Positions 10,371 to 21,925 of a stretch of 64,000 nucleotides of DNA are shown here, one piece after another. Position numbers and translations under genes: made by a program. Within the stretch, counting starts at the first letter, position 1; each line of letters begins with the position of its first letter. The notes under the pieces were generated by a model that was not told where the DNA came from, did not search any database, and saw only the letters and a program-made list of their open reading frames with translations. Location of the stretch: NCBI GenBank assembly GCA_025200525.1, contig CM045759.1:4774001-4838000 (forward strand), written 5' to 3'. The DNA is from Camellia lanceoleosa. Lineage: Eukaryota; Streptophyta; Magnoliopsida; Ericales; Theaceae.

Positions 10371-10573
10371 ACTAGAGATGTTACAAATTCGGTGTCTACT
10401 GATCATTTGCATTAATTTAGGTCGATTTAGCCTTACTAAAAGGGAGGTTAGTGTAGTTATGTCAAATGTATTAAAGTGAATTTACCTAGTTATTTTTTAG
10501 AAGAATATTATGATGTATGCAATGAAAATTAATAATATTAGCTCTATTGTGCTATGAAGTGTAATTTAAATAA

Positions 10574-10784
10574 CAGTAATTATACTCACCTTCCTTGAGA
10601 TGTGAGAAACATACAATTAGCCCTGTAAATATGACATACATTGATCTCTTTGTAGTAATGTTAAAATGATCAAATTAATGCAGATAGTTGAAATAAACAA
10701 AAGTAAATATACATTTTAGTAGAAAGGATACAAAGAATGCCCCAAGTGTTATAAGAATTAAAATCCCATCAGTCTAATTTACCC
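10574..10784. mobile_element. Mutator-type MITE, copy 2
   Basis: A 211-base element with ends CAGTAATTATACTCACCTTCC and CTAATTTACCC, related to the terminal repeats of the MITE at 10854. It is flanked by a perfect 9-base duplication TTTAAATAA (10565-10573 and 10785-10793). It has no coding capacity. Confidence 0.85.
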
Positions 10785-10853
10785 TTTAAATAAATATACA
10801 TATGATAATTTTACTCTCACTATTTGTGTTTGTTTGTGTACACATAAATAAAA

Positions 10854-11156
10854 GGGTAAATTACACTCACCTCCCGTGAGGTTTAGTAGTGAGTTTCAAA
10901 TTTTTAATATAATTACACCGCATAACACTTAGACCATTTTTCATTAGTAATTCGTTTTGTGTATAAAATAAATGACGTTATCATCTTTTTTTCTACTAAA
11001 ATGTATATTTATCTTTTATTTATTCTAGTGTCTATCAACTATTTGCATTATTTGTTGGTCACTTTCGTTGTATTAAAAAAAAAAGTTGGTGTAATTATGT
11101 CAAAAGTGTGGGGTTAACTTTCTTCAAATATGAGGCGAGGTGAGTATAATTTACCC
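10854..11156. mobile_element. Mutator-type MITE, copy 3 (best preserved)
   Basis: A 303-base element with terminal inverted repeats of about 30 bases: GGGTAAATTACACTCACCTC on the left, inverted at the right end as GAGGTGAGTATAATTTACCC. A perfect 9-base duplication TAAATAAAA flanks it (10845-10853 and 11157-11165). This is the reference copy for the family at 5693, 10574 and 12635. Confidence 0.9.
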
Positions 11157-11512
11157 TAAATAAAATTATTTTAAAAGATATGTTGTGAACTATGCAATGC
11201 AGTCAAATAAATTTAGTCCAATTGTGCTATAAATATGTAATTTAAATATATATATATATATTATAACTTTATATGAATTTAGATTATAATATAGTAAACT
11301 AAGCACTCTGTTTTATAATAAAAATAATGATTAATTTAAAGAAAAAGGGAAATCACAGAGAAATCTTTTAACACAAGTTTGTATTTGTTTAGGATCACTC
11401 TAAAAAAATTTAAACTAAGATCTGTAGGATGTCAAATGATAAGTATAAGAGACAAATTTAATGGTTTTTTTTTTTTTTTTTTTTAAAGGAAGGGACATTT
11501 GAGAAATACTCA
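11157..11512. other. AT-rich spacer
   Basis: No gene is seen. The stretch 11170-11250 resembles 10505-10580, suggesting a local duplication beside the MITEs. A 20-base T tract lies near 11466-11484. Confidence 0.5.
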
Positions 11513-11606
11513 CTCGGATGTCAACTTCAATAGCATGCGAGTGAATAATTTAAAGGAAGGGAGCGTAAAAAATATTCACTCGCCTGCTATTGAAGTTGAC
11601 ATCCGA
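11513..11606. repeat. Near-perfect foldback (37-base arms)
   Basis: The left arm starts CTCGGATGTCAACTTCAATA and the right arm ends as its inverted copy, TATTGAAGTTGACATCCGAG. The arms pair over about 37 bases with roughly one mismatch around a loop of about 20 bases. The segment AAAGGAAGGGA occurs both before the left arm and in the loop. It could be a small foldback element or a hairpin RNA precursor; nothing in the sequence decides between them. Confidence 0.8.
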
Positions 11607-11766
11607 GAAACGTACTTCCAACCCTGGTATTGTACTGGGTGATTTACCGCTTAAGAATTCTTGGTGAAACAGATATTGCGTGACACTAGTTAGCTTTTCT
11701 CCTTCAAACACTATCAAACCATATCAATCGTTTCAGTTTCTCAACTATACTTTCTCTCTCTTTTTT

Positions 11767-11833
11767 TCTTCTTCTTCTTCTTCTTCTTCTTCTTCTTCTT
11801 CTTCTTCTTCTCTCTCTCTCTCTCTCTCTCTCC
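11767..11833. repeat. (TTC)n/(TC)n microsatellite
   Basis: An uninterrupted TTC tract of about 44 bases runs into a TC tract of about 24 bases. Open frames of poly-Ser/Leu and poly-Glu across it are artefacts of the repeat. Confidence 0.95.
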
Positions 11834-12634
11834 ATATAGCAACAAACCTACAAACAACCCCTATCTTATCTAGCTCACATGTCCTCCACCTTTGTTTTAC
11901 GTCATAGCCGATCTCTAACCACCATTTACTGTTGATTATTGGTTGCCATCTGTAACCTTCAACTACCATCAATGCTGACGAAGTTGAATCGTACAATTTG
12001 ATATATGTAGGAGAGGTTGATCTGTAGATGAAGATGTTGGATTGAGATGAAGCTCAATTTCAATGAAAAAAACTAAACATATCGAATTCCAAAAATCTTC
12101 TGGAGAGAGAGAAAGAGAGAGGGAGAGAGCATAAAAGATTGGTTCATTTGATCTTTTAGGTGAAGACGCCATTTCTCTATGTGTCTGTTATCTATCCATC
12201 CTCTTTTTTTTTTTTTTTCTTTTTTTTATTGCTCTTTTTGTTCAAAATAATTTGATTTTAATATTGCACAGCAAATTTCATCACGACAGTGAGATTACAC
12301 AATAACAGTGTGGAATTTCACAGTGGACAGTGAAATTTAACTAAATTACATAATGAGAGTGAGATTTTATTGAGAAAATTGTCTTTATATTGGTAATTTC
12401 TCACCTCTTTTAATAAGTGTGTGAAATTTCATTAACTGTTAGATAGCAAGGATAGTGAAATTTCAGTTTGCTAGAAAGTTGTCAGAAAGCTACAAGAAAA
12501 ATCATTAGGGATCAGTGAAAGTTGCCAAAAAATTGTTGCCGATGATCAAAAGTGATTGATGTAGTATAGGTAGTAAAATTTCACTTAGGGTAGTATTGTC
12601 CAAAAAAAGTTGATTGTCTTTAATTTAAAATCTA
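11834..12634. other. No recognisable gene
   Basis: AT-rich sequence with a repeated AGTGAAATTTCA-like motif between about 12290 and 12595 (GGAATTTCAC, GTGAAATTTAAC, GTGAAATTTCA, GTGAAATTTCAG, AAAATTTCAC). No coding domain, RNA gene or terminal repeat was identified. Confidence 0.4.
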
Positions 12635-12939
12635 GGTTAGATTACATATACACCCCTTGAGGTTTGTTTAAAATATAAATTGCCCCTCGTATTTTGAAAA
12701 TTACATTCACACTTTCAAGTTTCTAATCGCATAACAAAATACCCCTTTTATTAATTATTAGTCATCAACTTATCCACCATCTACTACTTTTGTAGCTATT
12801 AGCCATCAACTATCACTACCTCTTGTCAATATGCCATCATCACCAACAAGTACCATTGATTGACACCCCACTACAACATATCTACTTAACTAAATCAAAC
12901 CTTGCCACTTATTAACCCGACCATAACCAAATGATAAAA

Positions 12940-12941
<2 letters not shown>

Positions 12942-12978
<37 letters not shown>
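12942..12978. repeat. (GA)n microsatellite
   Basis: About 37 bases of uninterrupted GA dinucleotides. Confidence 0.95.
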
Positions 12979-12983
<5 letters not shown>

Positions 12984-14814
12984 GGGATGGTATACAAAAA
13001 AGTGGTGGTGTCATGATGGTATAGAAAATGACTGCCCAACAACCACTCCAACAACCTATTGCCAACAACCAAACAACCATTCTTAATAACCATGCCAAAA
13101 ACTTATACCCTTTCCCAACAGCCTTTAAAACCCAAGTTAATGCACATCAAAACCTAAAGGGAGTTTGGTAATTGAATTTAGTATGGTCATAAGCTTATGA
13201 CGTAACAATAAGGGGAAAAAGAGATAGAGAAAACAATCTTGTTGTGGAAAATAAGAGGAAGAGAGCAATCGAAAGATAAAGAGATGTGAAAAAAAGGATG
13301 TCACACCCCAATTTAATAATACTCTGATCCATGAATAAAAGGAGAAAATTGAAGAAAATTAAGAGAATGATTGAAGAAGTAAAGGTTACAAGATTGAAAC
13401 TAAGAGTGAACACAATATCCGAATGTATATCTATATATATAATCCATACACAACATGAGTTTTTTTTACAAAACACACATGCAACCTATATTCACAATTC
13501 TATAATCACCTAAATATATGGCATGTGTACATAGCTATCAATGGAACAAAATAAACATCATCTTGCCCTTAGGCATTGCACAAAAATAAAGAGGGCATTC
13601 CTTCTATCAAAATAAAGTGCCCAGCTTATAACATAATACATTAATGGCCCTAAACCTTTACACAAAACAACAAAAAGGACATATAAGTCCATCAATCCAC
13701 AACATCAACATTGTGGTGGCGGTGCACTGTCCAAACCTAAAAAATTATTAACCACGAAGGGTGAACCGAAGTCTAGTAGAGAAAACGTATGCTGAAGAAA
13801 TATGACCAAAGATGGAACATAATCATGATGCGAATGATACATAGATACATATTTCAAAAGATTTACCATTCTCAAAGTACTTGACAAATTGATTGGAGAT
13901 AGTCAAAATCTACTTTCATAATTTAAATTTCAAATTTTAAGACACCAAAGTAATGAATCTCCAGGCTAGTATATGTCAGTGACCCTAAAATACATGGACC
14001 ACCAATAACTTACTTTATCGGTTATTACTAGGAAGGAAAGCGACACATATTCTCACGTTGGTTTCCAATCTTTCACCGTGGATACTCTCGCCAGCTTAAT
14101 TCACACCAAACTATACTACCCAGATTCATTACTTAAACCAATTATCAAAATATGGCTTACAACAACTCAAAACACAATCATGCAATCCTCCACCATTTGC
14201 TAACAACATAAGAAATATCTCTACCAAGTTCAATTCTTAAAGTGGAAAACAATTCCAAGCTCAATTATTCATATGTAAGGATTTAATTACAATTTCCCTA
14301 AAATTGTTGAACACATGTAAATTAAGGCTTTCACCAAAATGAGGATTTTTTTTTTTCTCCAAACACAACTACACAAGATATATATTGCTAAAATTGAAAT
14401 CTTAAGGAAGTATAGTAAGAAAATTTCCAAAAATCCATGCCAAACCCAACCCTCATGCAATACATATGACATTTTCTTATATTTTCATAAGAAATGTATC
14501 ACACATTCACATTGGAGTTCATATTTAAAAGAAAGAAAATTCATACCTCAAATAACAGGAAATGAAAACCCTAGGGTCCCAAGGTTGCTCCAAATTGAAA
14601 TTTCTTCAATGAGAATGGAGCTCTGGTCTTGCTCTACAACTTTAATAAATGGCTTTTTGTAAAATCTTCACTTTAGCTAGATGAAATCAAGGCTTGAAGA
14701 TAGGTTTAGAAGGCGAAAGTAGAAAGAAGGAAGAGAAAAAATTTGGATAAAGAAAGAAGAAAAATAAAAGAGAAAAGAAGACAAGTACACTAAAATAGAA
14801 TTTTGCACCGATGA

Positions 14815-15010
14815 TAGATCGCACTAACGAAGTGATCTATTACCCTCAATAGGAGCAATTCTCTTTCAGTCGCTACATTCTGATCCAAATTTTGAATTGA
14901 AATGATCGATTGACGATCAATCGCCTTTCGATTACTAGCTACTACACAAAACTCACAATTATTCATGCAAAGAGATCAATCAGTCAAGGAAGTGTGATCG
15001 ATTGCCCTAC
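14815..15010. repeat. GATCGATT word array
   Basis: Variants of the self-complementary GATCGATC recur: TAGATCGCA, GTGATCTATT, ATGATCGATTGACG, GATCAATCGCC, GATCAATCAG and GTGATCGATTGCC. Spacing is 15-50 bases. It is analogous to the CTCGAG and CACGTG arrays in other LTRs. Confidence 0.65.
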
Positions 15011-16039
15011 CAGAAAATGCAGGCTTCCTCCCTGTTATTACTAGTGTGTAAATCAAGTTTACAAAATCATATCTCTCAATTCAATTAATTAAAGCAAGGT
15101 TTTACACTTCCGAATAATCAATCACAACAAGTCTTATCAACTCAAGGTTTACATATGTTTAGATCTAGGTTTTCACACGAGAAGTAAGGAGAGTATAGAA
15201 AATAATAGCAAAGATAGGGTTTTAAGAATGCCAGTGGGCTTCATACATCGAAAGCCATAAAACACCAGTGGCCATCGCACTTGAAACGATACCACTAATG
15301 GTCAATGTCAATTGCCATTGCATATTTGTGGACACAATGTTGTGGGCGCAAAAAGGTGGAGATAGAGGTGAGGCTATAGTCATATATAGGTGGTGACCAC
15401 ACGACAGTAGTAGAGATAAGGTGGTTTTCATTCATAACAAGGGTTGTGGGTTAGAGGAAAGGAGGTGCAAAGGGGAAGGGGTGAAGTGAGGCGGTAGAGT
15501 TGAAAATGGGTCAAAGATAGAAACTGATTAAATGTCATAACCCGTATTCACCCCTAAAAGTTTGGGTCATAGCCGGCCAGTAATCACTTGATTACCTTCG
15601 GCCTCAAACAAACATATAGAGTAATTATAGTAATAGGGCCAAAAGTGGAAGTATACAACAAAAGAATGAGTCCATTGAGCTATGCCAATATGAGCAAAAT
15701 GTAACACATCCACGTCATTTACATGCCCATGCAAAAGAATATAAGTATCGAAGGAAATTTGTACATAACATTTACAACCCAAGACCATATTAACAAAACA
15801 AAATAAAGTCAAGGTATGATGTGAGTCAAGACAAAACTCCATCTCGGAGGCGGACTCGATTGGGTCTCATAAAGAATAGATCCTGAAGTTGACTCTAAGG
15901 GTGTGCTCCATGCTGCAGGTTACCTACATGTGCATACATAATATTGAGTGAGCTAAGCTCAATGAGAAATAATAGAGTAAAACTATGTAATAATCATAAG
16001 ATTCTTACAATATCCATAATCGTACAAAAAAAAAAAAAA

Positions 16040-16285
16040 AAGGCCTTAGGCCCAATCATATTTCAAAACGGCCTCGGGCCCAACACATATCAAAATGGCC
16101 TCGGGCCCAACATTTATCAAAATGGCCTCGGTCCCAATCATATATCAAAATGGCCTCGAGGCCAACATTTATCAAAACGGCCTCGGGCCCAATCATATAT
16201 CAAAACGGCCTCGGGCCCAACATTTATCAAAACGACCTCAAACCCAATCATATATCAAAACGGCCTCCGGCCCACATTGCACATG
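16040..16285. repeat. Tandem repeat with GGCCTCGGGCCC
   Basis: About nine head-to-tail units of 25-29 bases, alternating two spacer forms: GGCCTCGGGCCCAATCATAT and GGCCTCGGGCCCAACATTTA, each followed by ATCAAAA. The GC-rich core is itself nearly palindromic (GGCC...GGGCCC). Confidence 0.9.
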
Positions 16286-16887
16286 TCATATAATATTAAT
16301 AAAGTTTCTCATTTCAATCAATTCAAAAAGTCGGCACCAATCGCCATTCATGGTTCGAGGTACACAATAGGGAACATATATGTATGATATTATTACTCAC
16401 AGTGCGTATGGTCTTGTGGCATTGCCTCCGGCACACGACCTATACAAAACATGTCACATACACATTCGATAAATCATTTGTTTCAATTCATACACTTTTC
16501 TTTAATTTCTCTCAGGTGTTTAATGCTAATCTTCTGTATATGTGAATCACGTACAAAGCATGTGCCAAAGATGTACTTTAAACAGCCCTAAATGTTCATG
16601 ACTTAAATTAATGTTTCCTACAACAATTTCATATGTTTTTCATTTAAAATAGCATGTTTACTTATTTGAGGTTTAAGGAAATAGCAAGAAGCGAAAGGAA
16701 ACTAAGTTAGGGCAGGAAATGGCATGAAACGATTAAAAGAAAATAAACAGCTTTCACTAATTTTAGTATATCTATTTGTGTACTTAGAATTTGGATGTGA
16801 GACCCCCACCATTAGAAACTAGACTTCTAGGGCTTGAATTTAGGCTCAAGAATAGCTTAAAGTTATTAAGTATAAGCTGAAACAGGG

Positions 16888-17015
16888 TTGGCCGCATGTG
16901 TGCCCATTTTGACCGCTCGTGCGGTGACTGGGCCGCTCGAGTGGTGGTTCAAACAGAATGCAAACCTTTATTTTTCTTCATGTTCCGCTCGTGCAGAGCC
17001 CATGGCCACTTGTGC
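16888..17015. repeat. GCTCGAGCGG/GCTCGTGCGG word array
   Basis: Four words: CCGCTCGTGCGG, CCGCTCGAGTGG, CCGCTCGTGCAG and CACTTGTGCG, spaced by 15-50 bases inside the solo LTR. Unlike most arrays, it lies about 870 bases from the nearer LTR end. Confidence 0.65.
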
Positions 17016-18061
17016 GATCTGGGCAAAATCAGACATTCCAAAAATGGCCAAAAATGCAAACCTTCAAAACTCATCTCGAAGCTCAAATTAAAGCAAAACT
17101 CACTTAAAAACATGATACATAAGCATGATACAAGTGTAATTCCATAATAAACTTATCAATCTTGCATCAACATCAACTTCATGGTCTCATCTTTTCACAA
17201 TTTCATGGTTTACATACACAAGTTCAAAATACATACATTCATGATAGATTTTCTCACAAATATTGTTTGTATGAACCATTTAGGGTTTATTTCATGGATC
17301 AATCATAAGAATGAAGTCAAATCAAACAAGGATATAGAGATTAGGGTTCAATTTCATGCCTTTAGCTCTAGTCACCACACAACTCAAAACCCTAGTTCAA
17401 AATTCCTAATTTCTTCATGAATTCATAACAAAGATGAGTTAGAGACAAAGATTGTAAGGAAATTTCCATACCTTAACTCAAATCTTTGGTTTGCCCCTTG
17501 ATTCTCTCAAATCCCTAGCTTTCTTCTCTTCCTCTCTCTCTAACCCACTCTTTGGAGCTCTTTTCCAATAACGAAGAACAAAAGGGCCTAAACATATATC
17601 ACTTAACTCAAAAATCTTAATTTGTTCATTACGAATCATAATTTTTTAAAATTTCACCGTAAACTCTATAAATCATGCTAATCATAGATATGAAGTCGGT
17701 TTTTGTTTATCGTGCATCTAAGGTTTTCAATTTCAGTTCAAAGTTGTAATTGCAACACATATTTCTACATTCAACAAATATTATTCCAAATTCACATAAT
17801 TCACATATTCAAACTTGCAAATTCATATCAAACACATAATCACATGCATAATTAAGCATAGTACAGTTTGGGTTATCACATTAAATAATTAAGGTAGTAA
17901 GGTAATGTGACATTATTAGGTGAGGGTAATTTAGTACTTTTATATTTTCTATTCACCTTGTTAAAATTCAAAATCTAATAGGGGAATCAGTGTCATTTTA
18001 AGATTGTAGTGAAGAATTTTAATTGGTCATGAACCTCAAGGGAGGTATACGCAATTTACCC

Positions 18062-18736
18062 TATAAAAAAAATTAAAAAATTAAAAATAAATAATTGTAA
18101 TTTGGCTCTGATCAAGCTTATGGAATGGTTTGAAGAGGGGTAATTTCTAAGTAGATTTCCCTTATTTTATGTAGGGAAATTGATTCTCATAATTCAAATC
18201 CAAACAATGACATTGGGAGTGAATGGAAAACAATTCATCATCTCTAAAGTTGCATATAAAATGTTGTGGCAAATCAATTAATCCTCATTTTAGAATACCA
18301 TATCGTTAGTATCTATTACCTTGTTAAAAATGCCCTTTTTAAAAATGAGATAGCCTTGTTAGTTTAGATAAGAATAATTGATAAAAATTTACTTGTCAAA
18401 ATTTGTGTTAGTTTGTTGATTATAGAATGCATTTATATGGTTATTATACATCTTTTCACTACAAATACATAATTCAAATGCCTATGTGATTAAATTTAAC
18501 ATTCCTTTCCTAAACCAACAAGTTTAATTTGTTTTATGACATCCAGTGAACCAAAAATTGCAGGCCATGCTTTGGAAAGTCTTTGAATTATTAGGTAATT
18601 GACAAGAAATACTACTTAGTCAAAATATACATTGATTCATTTCTTTTTTTTTTACTCTTTAACCTTATTCATTTGTTAATCAAAATACTACTTAGTCAAC
18701 TAAAATTTATTACATCTATGAGTTGTATCACTGCAG
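18062..18736. other. AT-rich sequence upstream of the PGG pseudogene
   Basis: No ankyrin-coding exons were found here, although family members carry them upstream of the PGG exons. The 3' splice acceptor ACTGCAG that opens the first visible exon ends at 18736. Confidence 0.6.
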
Positions 18737-20054
18737 TGCCTCACATAAAACACGTCCAAAAGCAAAAAGGGATACATCTTCAAGCAATGTAACTAGTCAA
18801 ATTCTTGTGCGAGAAAATTAGATCTTTAAATGACTCAAATGCTTATGAATCACTTTGTGAGGATGTAATCCTTATAGCTACAAAGTTAGGGATTCATGAG
18901 GTTGTTGAAGAAATTATTGAATCATTTCCTGAAGCAGTCTGGACAGTGGATGCAGAGAATCATGACATATTTCAACTGGCAGTTTTAAACCGTTGTGAAA
19001 ATGTTTTCAACCTCATATATCGAATGAGTAGGTATAAACAAGCTATGATGGCAAAAATAGACAATAATGGGGACTCTATATTACACTTGGTTGGACGACT
19101 GGCACCAAATGAAAAGCTTAGCCTTATTCCGAGTGCAGCTTTGCAAATGCAACGTGAGTTACAATGGTTTCAGGTAATAAATATATTCCATTATAATATT
19201 CCATGAATTATTTATTTTCAAGTATGCTATCGTACTCAAACTTGAATAATAAATTTTAGCTATCTAATGTGCCACCAAAGCATTGGTATGAAACAAATTT
19301 TGTTCAAAATTTGGCATATTTTTTGTTCGTTAAAGTACAAATTTTGGTTCAAATATAAATTTCAAAATTTACTCTTTGACCTTATTCAAGAAACAAGTCA
19401 AATATATTCCATTATTTCAAATCTATGGCTATGATGCAGGAAATCGAGAAGTTTGTAATACCCTATTACAAAGGGTTGTCAAACAAAAACGGTGAAATTC
19501 CTTCAATGACATTTACGAAAGAACACAATAAATTAGTAGAAAAAGGAGAAAAATGGATGAAAGACACTGCGAACTCTTGCACAATAACGGCAGCACTTAT
19601 TGCCACTATAGGATTTGCAGCTGCAATCACTGTTCCAAGTGGCAACGAGGGCACAAGTGGCCTCCCAATTTTATCAGAAGAAAAAGCATTTGTTGTCTTT
19701 ATCATTTCAGATGCAATCTCTCTATTCACATCCACCACTTCTCTATTGATGTTCTTGTCCATCCTCACTTCACGCTATGCAGAAGGTGATTTTCTTTTTG
19801 TTTTGCCTAAGAGGTTGATAATCAGCCTTGTTACCCTATTCCTCTCCATAACAACCATGATCCTAGCATTTAGTTCCTATAGCGACCCCGGTCTTTTCCC
19901 ATTTGGTTATTGTATACAGACTTAGGTTCCGTGGATCCTATCATTGTATAATTGTTGTTGTCGTCCTTTATCTTCTCTTTCTGAGTTATAGGATGTGTTG
20001 GATAGGTTTGTTACAGGTTGGTTGGGTTTGGAAACCAAGTGTTGCTGTCCAGAA

Positions 20055-20345
20055 TTTTGGACCTTCGCTCGAGCGAGAGTAGAATTTTGTGTCTGGTGGC
20101 TCGAGCCAGGGTTTCTTAGCTCGAGCGAGCGATTGCGTCTGATATAGACCTGAGAGCAGTGTTTATTCGCTCGAGCGAGCGAGGTGTATGTTTACGAGTT
20201 CTTCACTCGAGCGAGCATTCTGTCATTCGAGCGTGCTGCTGGGTTGCAGAGCTGAAGCATTGCATTCTTGGCTTGAGCGAGACTTTCTTCGCTCGAGCGA
20301 GGCTTTCTTGTGTCTAGTCGCTCGAGCGACCAATCCTTCGCTCGA
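20055..20345. repeat. CTCGAG word array (about ten copies)
   Basis: CGCTCGAGCGAG and close variants (GCTCGAGCC, CACTCGAGCG, CATTCGAGCG, GCTTGAGCG) recur at 15-40-base intervals on both sides of TTCTT-type spacers. It is the densest example in the window, located between the LTR start and the TATA-like box. Confidence 0.9.
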
Positions 20346-20359
20346 GCGAGCCTGTCAGG

Positions 20360-20368
20360 TTTAAATAG
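20360..20368 (+). promoter_or_regulatory. TATA-like box of the solo LTR
   Basis: TTTAAATAG lies about 15 bases after the last CTCGAG word and about 480 bases into the LTR, a plausible U3/R promoter position. Confidence 0.5.
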
Positions 20369-21925
20369 GCAGCAGCGGGTTTTAAAACATTTTTTCATCC
20401 TCTTTTTGATTCTAAAACCCTAGGTACGACTTCTCTCTCCCTCCATTCACCTTCTCTCTTAGGTTTCATCTCTTTTTAGGGTGTTTCTACCCTAGGCTCT
20501 TTATTAAAAAGATACAGTGAGTCGAGAGCTTCGTTTTAATCTGAGCGTTTGACGGTTTGGAGAATTTTGGATTTTGGGTCATCATCTCCATCTTCTCCAT
20601 TCGGGTTATTTACTTCGAGGTAGGGATTTCCTACTCCTTATTATAGGTTTTGTTCTAAGTTTTGGTATTTTGATATGTTGGGGGTTGTTTGGTAATTTTG
20701 GGAAAAACCCTAGTTGTCTTAATTAATTAATTTGTATAATTAATTTAAGGAAAATTGGGGAATTTAGTTGAATTCATAGAATTGGAGAATTATAAGCTTA
20801 AATGGTGTAGTTGGATAATTTAATCACTCGCCTATTGAAATGTTGAGATTATATTTGTTGATACATTTATTTCCTGTTTAGAAATAACTGTTTTGGGCTA
20901 TCGGTGGAGGATAGTCGTGATTGTTGTAGACATCATATGTGGATTAGGGAAAACTGAAACTAATCACATTGGTTAAGTAATTAATTTTGGCTGTTGAATT
21001 AATACAGAAAATACATGTATTGATTGAGTATCGTATATGACAAGTGTTTAATACATTGTATATGCATATTGTTTGGGAGGAGATAAGGGATATACTCCAC
21101 GGTTTGGAAGGAGATAGGGAATGAACTCCTAAACTGGATATTGTTTGGGAGGAGATAGGGGATGGACTCCATTAGCACCACTAATATGTGTGCTTATTGA
21201 TTTATGGAAGTGTTTTTACATGTTATTGATACATCACTAAAATGTGTATCAATTAGGAAGTATGGAAGTGAATTTTGGTTGAGGTTGATACAATACCAAC
21301 ATGTGTATCCATTATGATATAAGAAATGTTTAACATGATTTGACATCCCCATTGAATTGGAAATATTGTTAATGTGAGATGTAGTCTCACCGTTATAGTT
21401 TGGCCAGGTTCTGAGCCATATTGATAATAATGGAAAGTGAAACGTGTCATAGACATTAGTGTCATGAGACTGTATAATGATGTAATTGATTATCTTGGTT
21501 AACCATCTATCGAATGCTATTACTTTATTCAATGCTTATATTTGGTTTAGTATATTTCTACTGGGCTGTGGCTCACCCTATACGGAAACATCATTTTCAG
21601 GTCCAGGTGATGTGCTACCTCCAAGGAATTAGCTTGGAAGAATTTAGAGTTGAAGACTCTGTTTAGATTAGTTGTTAGTTCAGTTTATTTGATATTACAT
21701 GTAAACTCAAGCCAAGGGCTGAATTTGTAGTTGAGTTAGTACTCACATTTTTGTGCCCAAGTGTTAAGCTTGGAAAGATGTAAGCCCATAGGGCATTTAT
21801 TTTGATGTTACATGTGATATCCTTCGATAATGATACTCTGATGAATGAGATAATGATTGGTTTTCTTTTATCAATGCATGCTACTGTTATATATTATGGG
21901 TTTATTTTGAGGGCGTTACAGTTCC

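Larger units (their letters stand above)
5872..10385 (-). mobile_element. Solo LTR (gypsy-like), interrupted by a CACTA element
   Basis: Plus-strand ends are TGTAACGCCCCC and GATGTTACA. Flanking 5-mers are AATTT and AATTC (one mismatch). Without the nested CACTA element and its 3-base duplication the LTR is about 2.17 kb, similar to other LTRs here. It carries a CTCGAG word array at its right end (10140-10365). If, as in related LTRs, the words belong to U3, transcription is leftward. No internal coding domain exists, so it is read as a solo LTR left by LTR-LTR recombination. Confidence 0.75.
5693..10486. mobile_element. Mutator-type MITE, copy 1, interrupted by a solo LTR
   Basis: The ends are GGTTAAATTACACTCATCTCC on the left and AGTGAATTTACC on the right, inverted copies of the terminal repeats of the MITE at 10854. 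Flanking 9-mers TAATTATTT (5684-5692) and TAGTTATTT (10487-10495) differ at one base, as expected for an old 9-base Mutator-class target duplication. Removing the inserted LTR (5872-10385) leaves about 280 bases, close to the 303-base intact relative. The internal sequence on both sides of the LTR aligns with 10990-11060 of that relative. Confidence 0.75.
15533..17880. mobile_element. Solo LTR, 2348 bases
   Basis: Ends are TGTCATAACCCG and GGGTTATCACA, flanked by a perfect TTAAA duplication (15528-15532 and 17881-17885). It contains a tandem GGCCTCGGGCCCAA repeat at 16040-16285 and a GCTCG(A/T)GCGG word array at 16888-17015. No coding domains are seen. Open frames across the tandem repeat are artefacts. 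Confidence 0.85.
13299..17912. mobile_element. Probable solo LTR hosting a second LTR
   Basis: It starts TGTCACACCCCAATTTAATA, a common plant LTR start. A candidate end GGTAATGTGACA lies at 17912. Subtracting the LTR at 15533-17880 and its duplication leaves about 2.26 kb, matching the LTR lengths in this window. No matching 5-base duplication was found, so the right border is tentative. A GATCGATC word array at 14815-15010 supports LTR identity. Confidence 0.45.
12635..18061. mobile_element. Probable Mutator-type MITE, copy 4, hosting LTRs
   Basis: The left end GGTTAGATTACATATACACCC and the right end GGAGGTATACGCAATTTACCC are inverted relatives of each other and of the MITE family ends. The flanking 9-mers match at only 5 positions, so age or misplacement of a border is possible. 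Without the nested LTRs, roughly 810 bases remain, longer than copies 1-3. A (GA)n tract lies at 12942-12978. Confidence 0.5.
19878..21920 (+). mobile_element. Solo LTR inserted in the PGG exon
   Basis: Starts TATAGCGACCCCGG (probably once TGTAGCGACCCC) and ends GAGGGCGTTACA. A perfect GTTCC duplication flanks it (19873-19877 and 21921-21925). Length is 2043 bases. A dense CTCGAG array (20055-20345) precedes a TATA-like box at 20360-20368, giving plus-strand orientation. A related LTR fragment occurs at 51406-52596 (shared ATCGGTGGAGGATAG segment). Confidence 0.92.

Noticed and set aside
11680..11996. Open frames encoding poly-Ser/Leu or poly-Glu proteins
   Set aside because: They simply translate the (TTC)n/(TC)n microsatellite on either strand.
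15944..16387. 147-codon frame with a repeated YQNGLGPN peptide
   Set aside because: It is the translation of the GGCCTCGGGCCC tandem repeat inside a solo LTR; no independent evidence of coding.
19466..19768. Minus-strand 100-codon frame
   Set aside because: It is a shadow of the PGG exon on the other strand, whose plus-strand product matches a known family.
20055..20345. CRISPR-like array of spaced palindromic repeats
   Set aside because: Repeats are only 8-12 bases, variable and irregularly spaced, the setting is a plant LTR, and no cas genes exist. It is an LTR word array.
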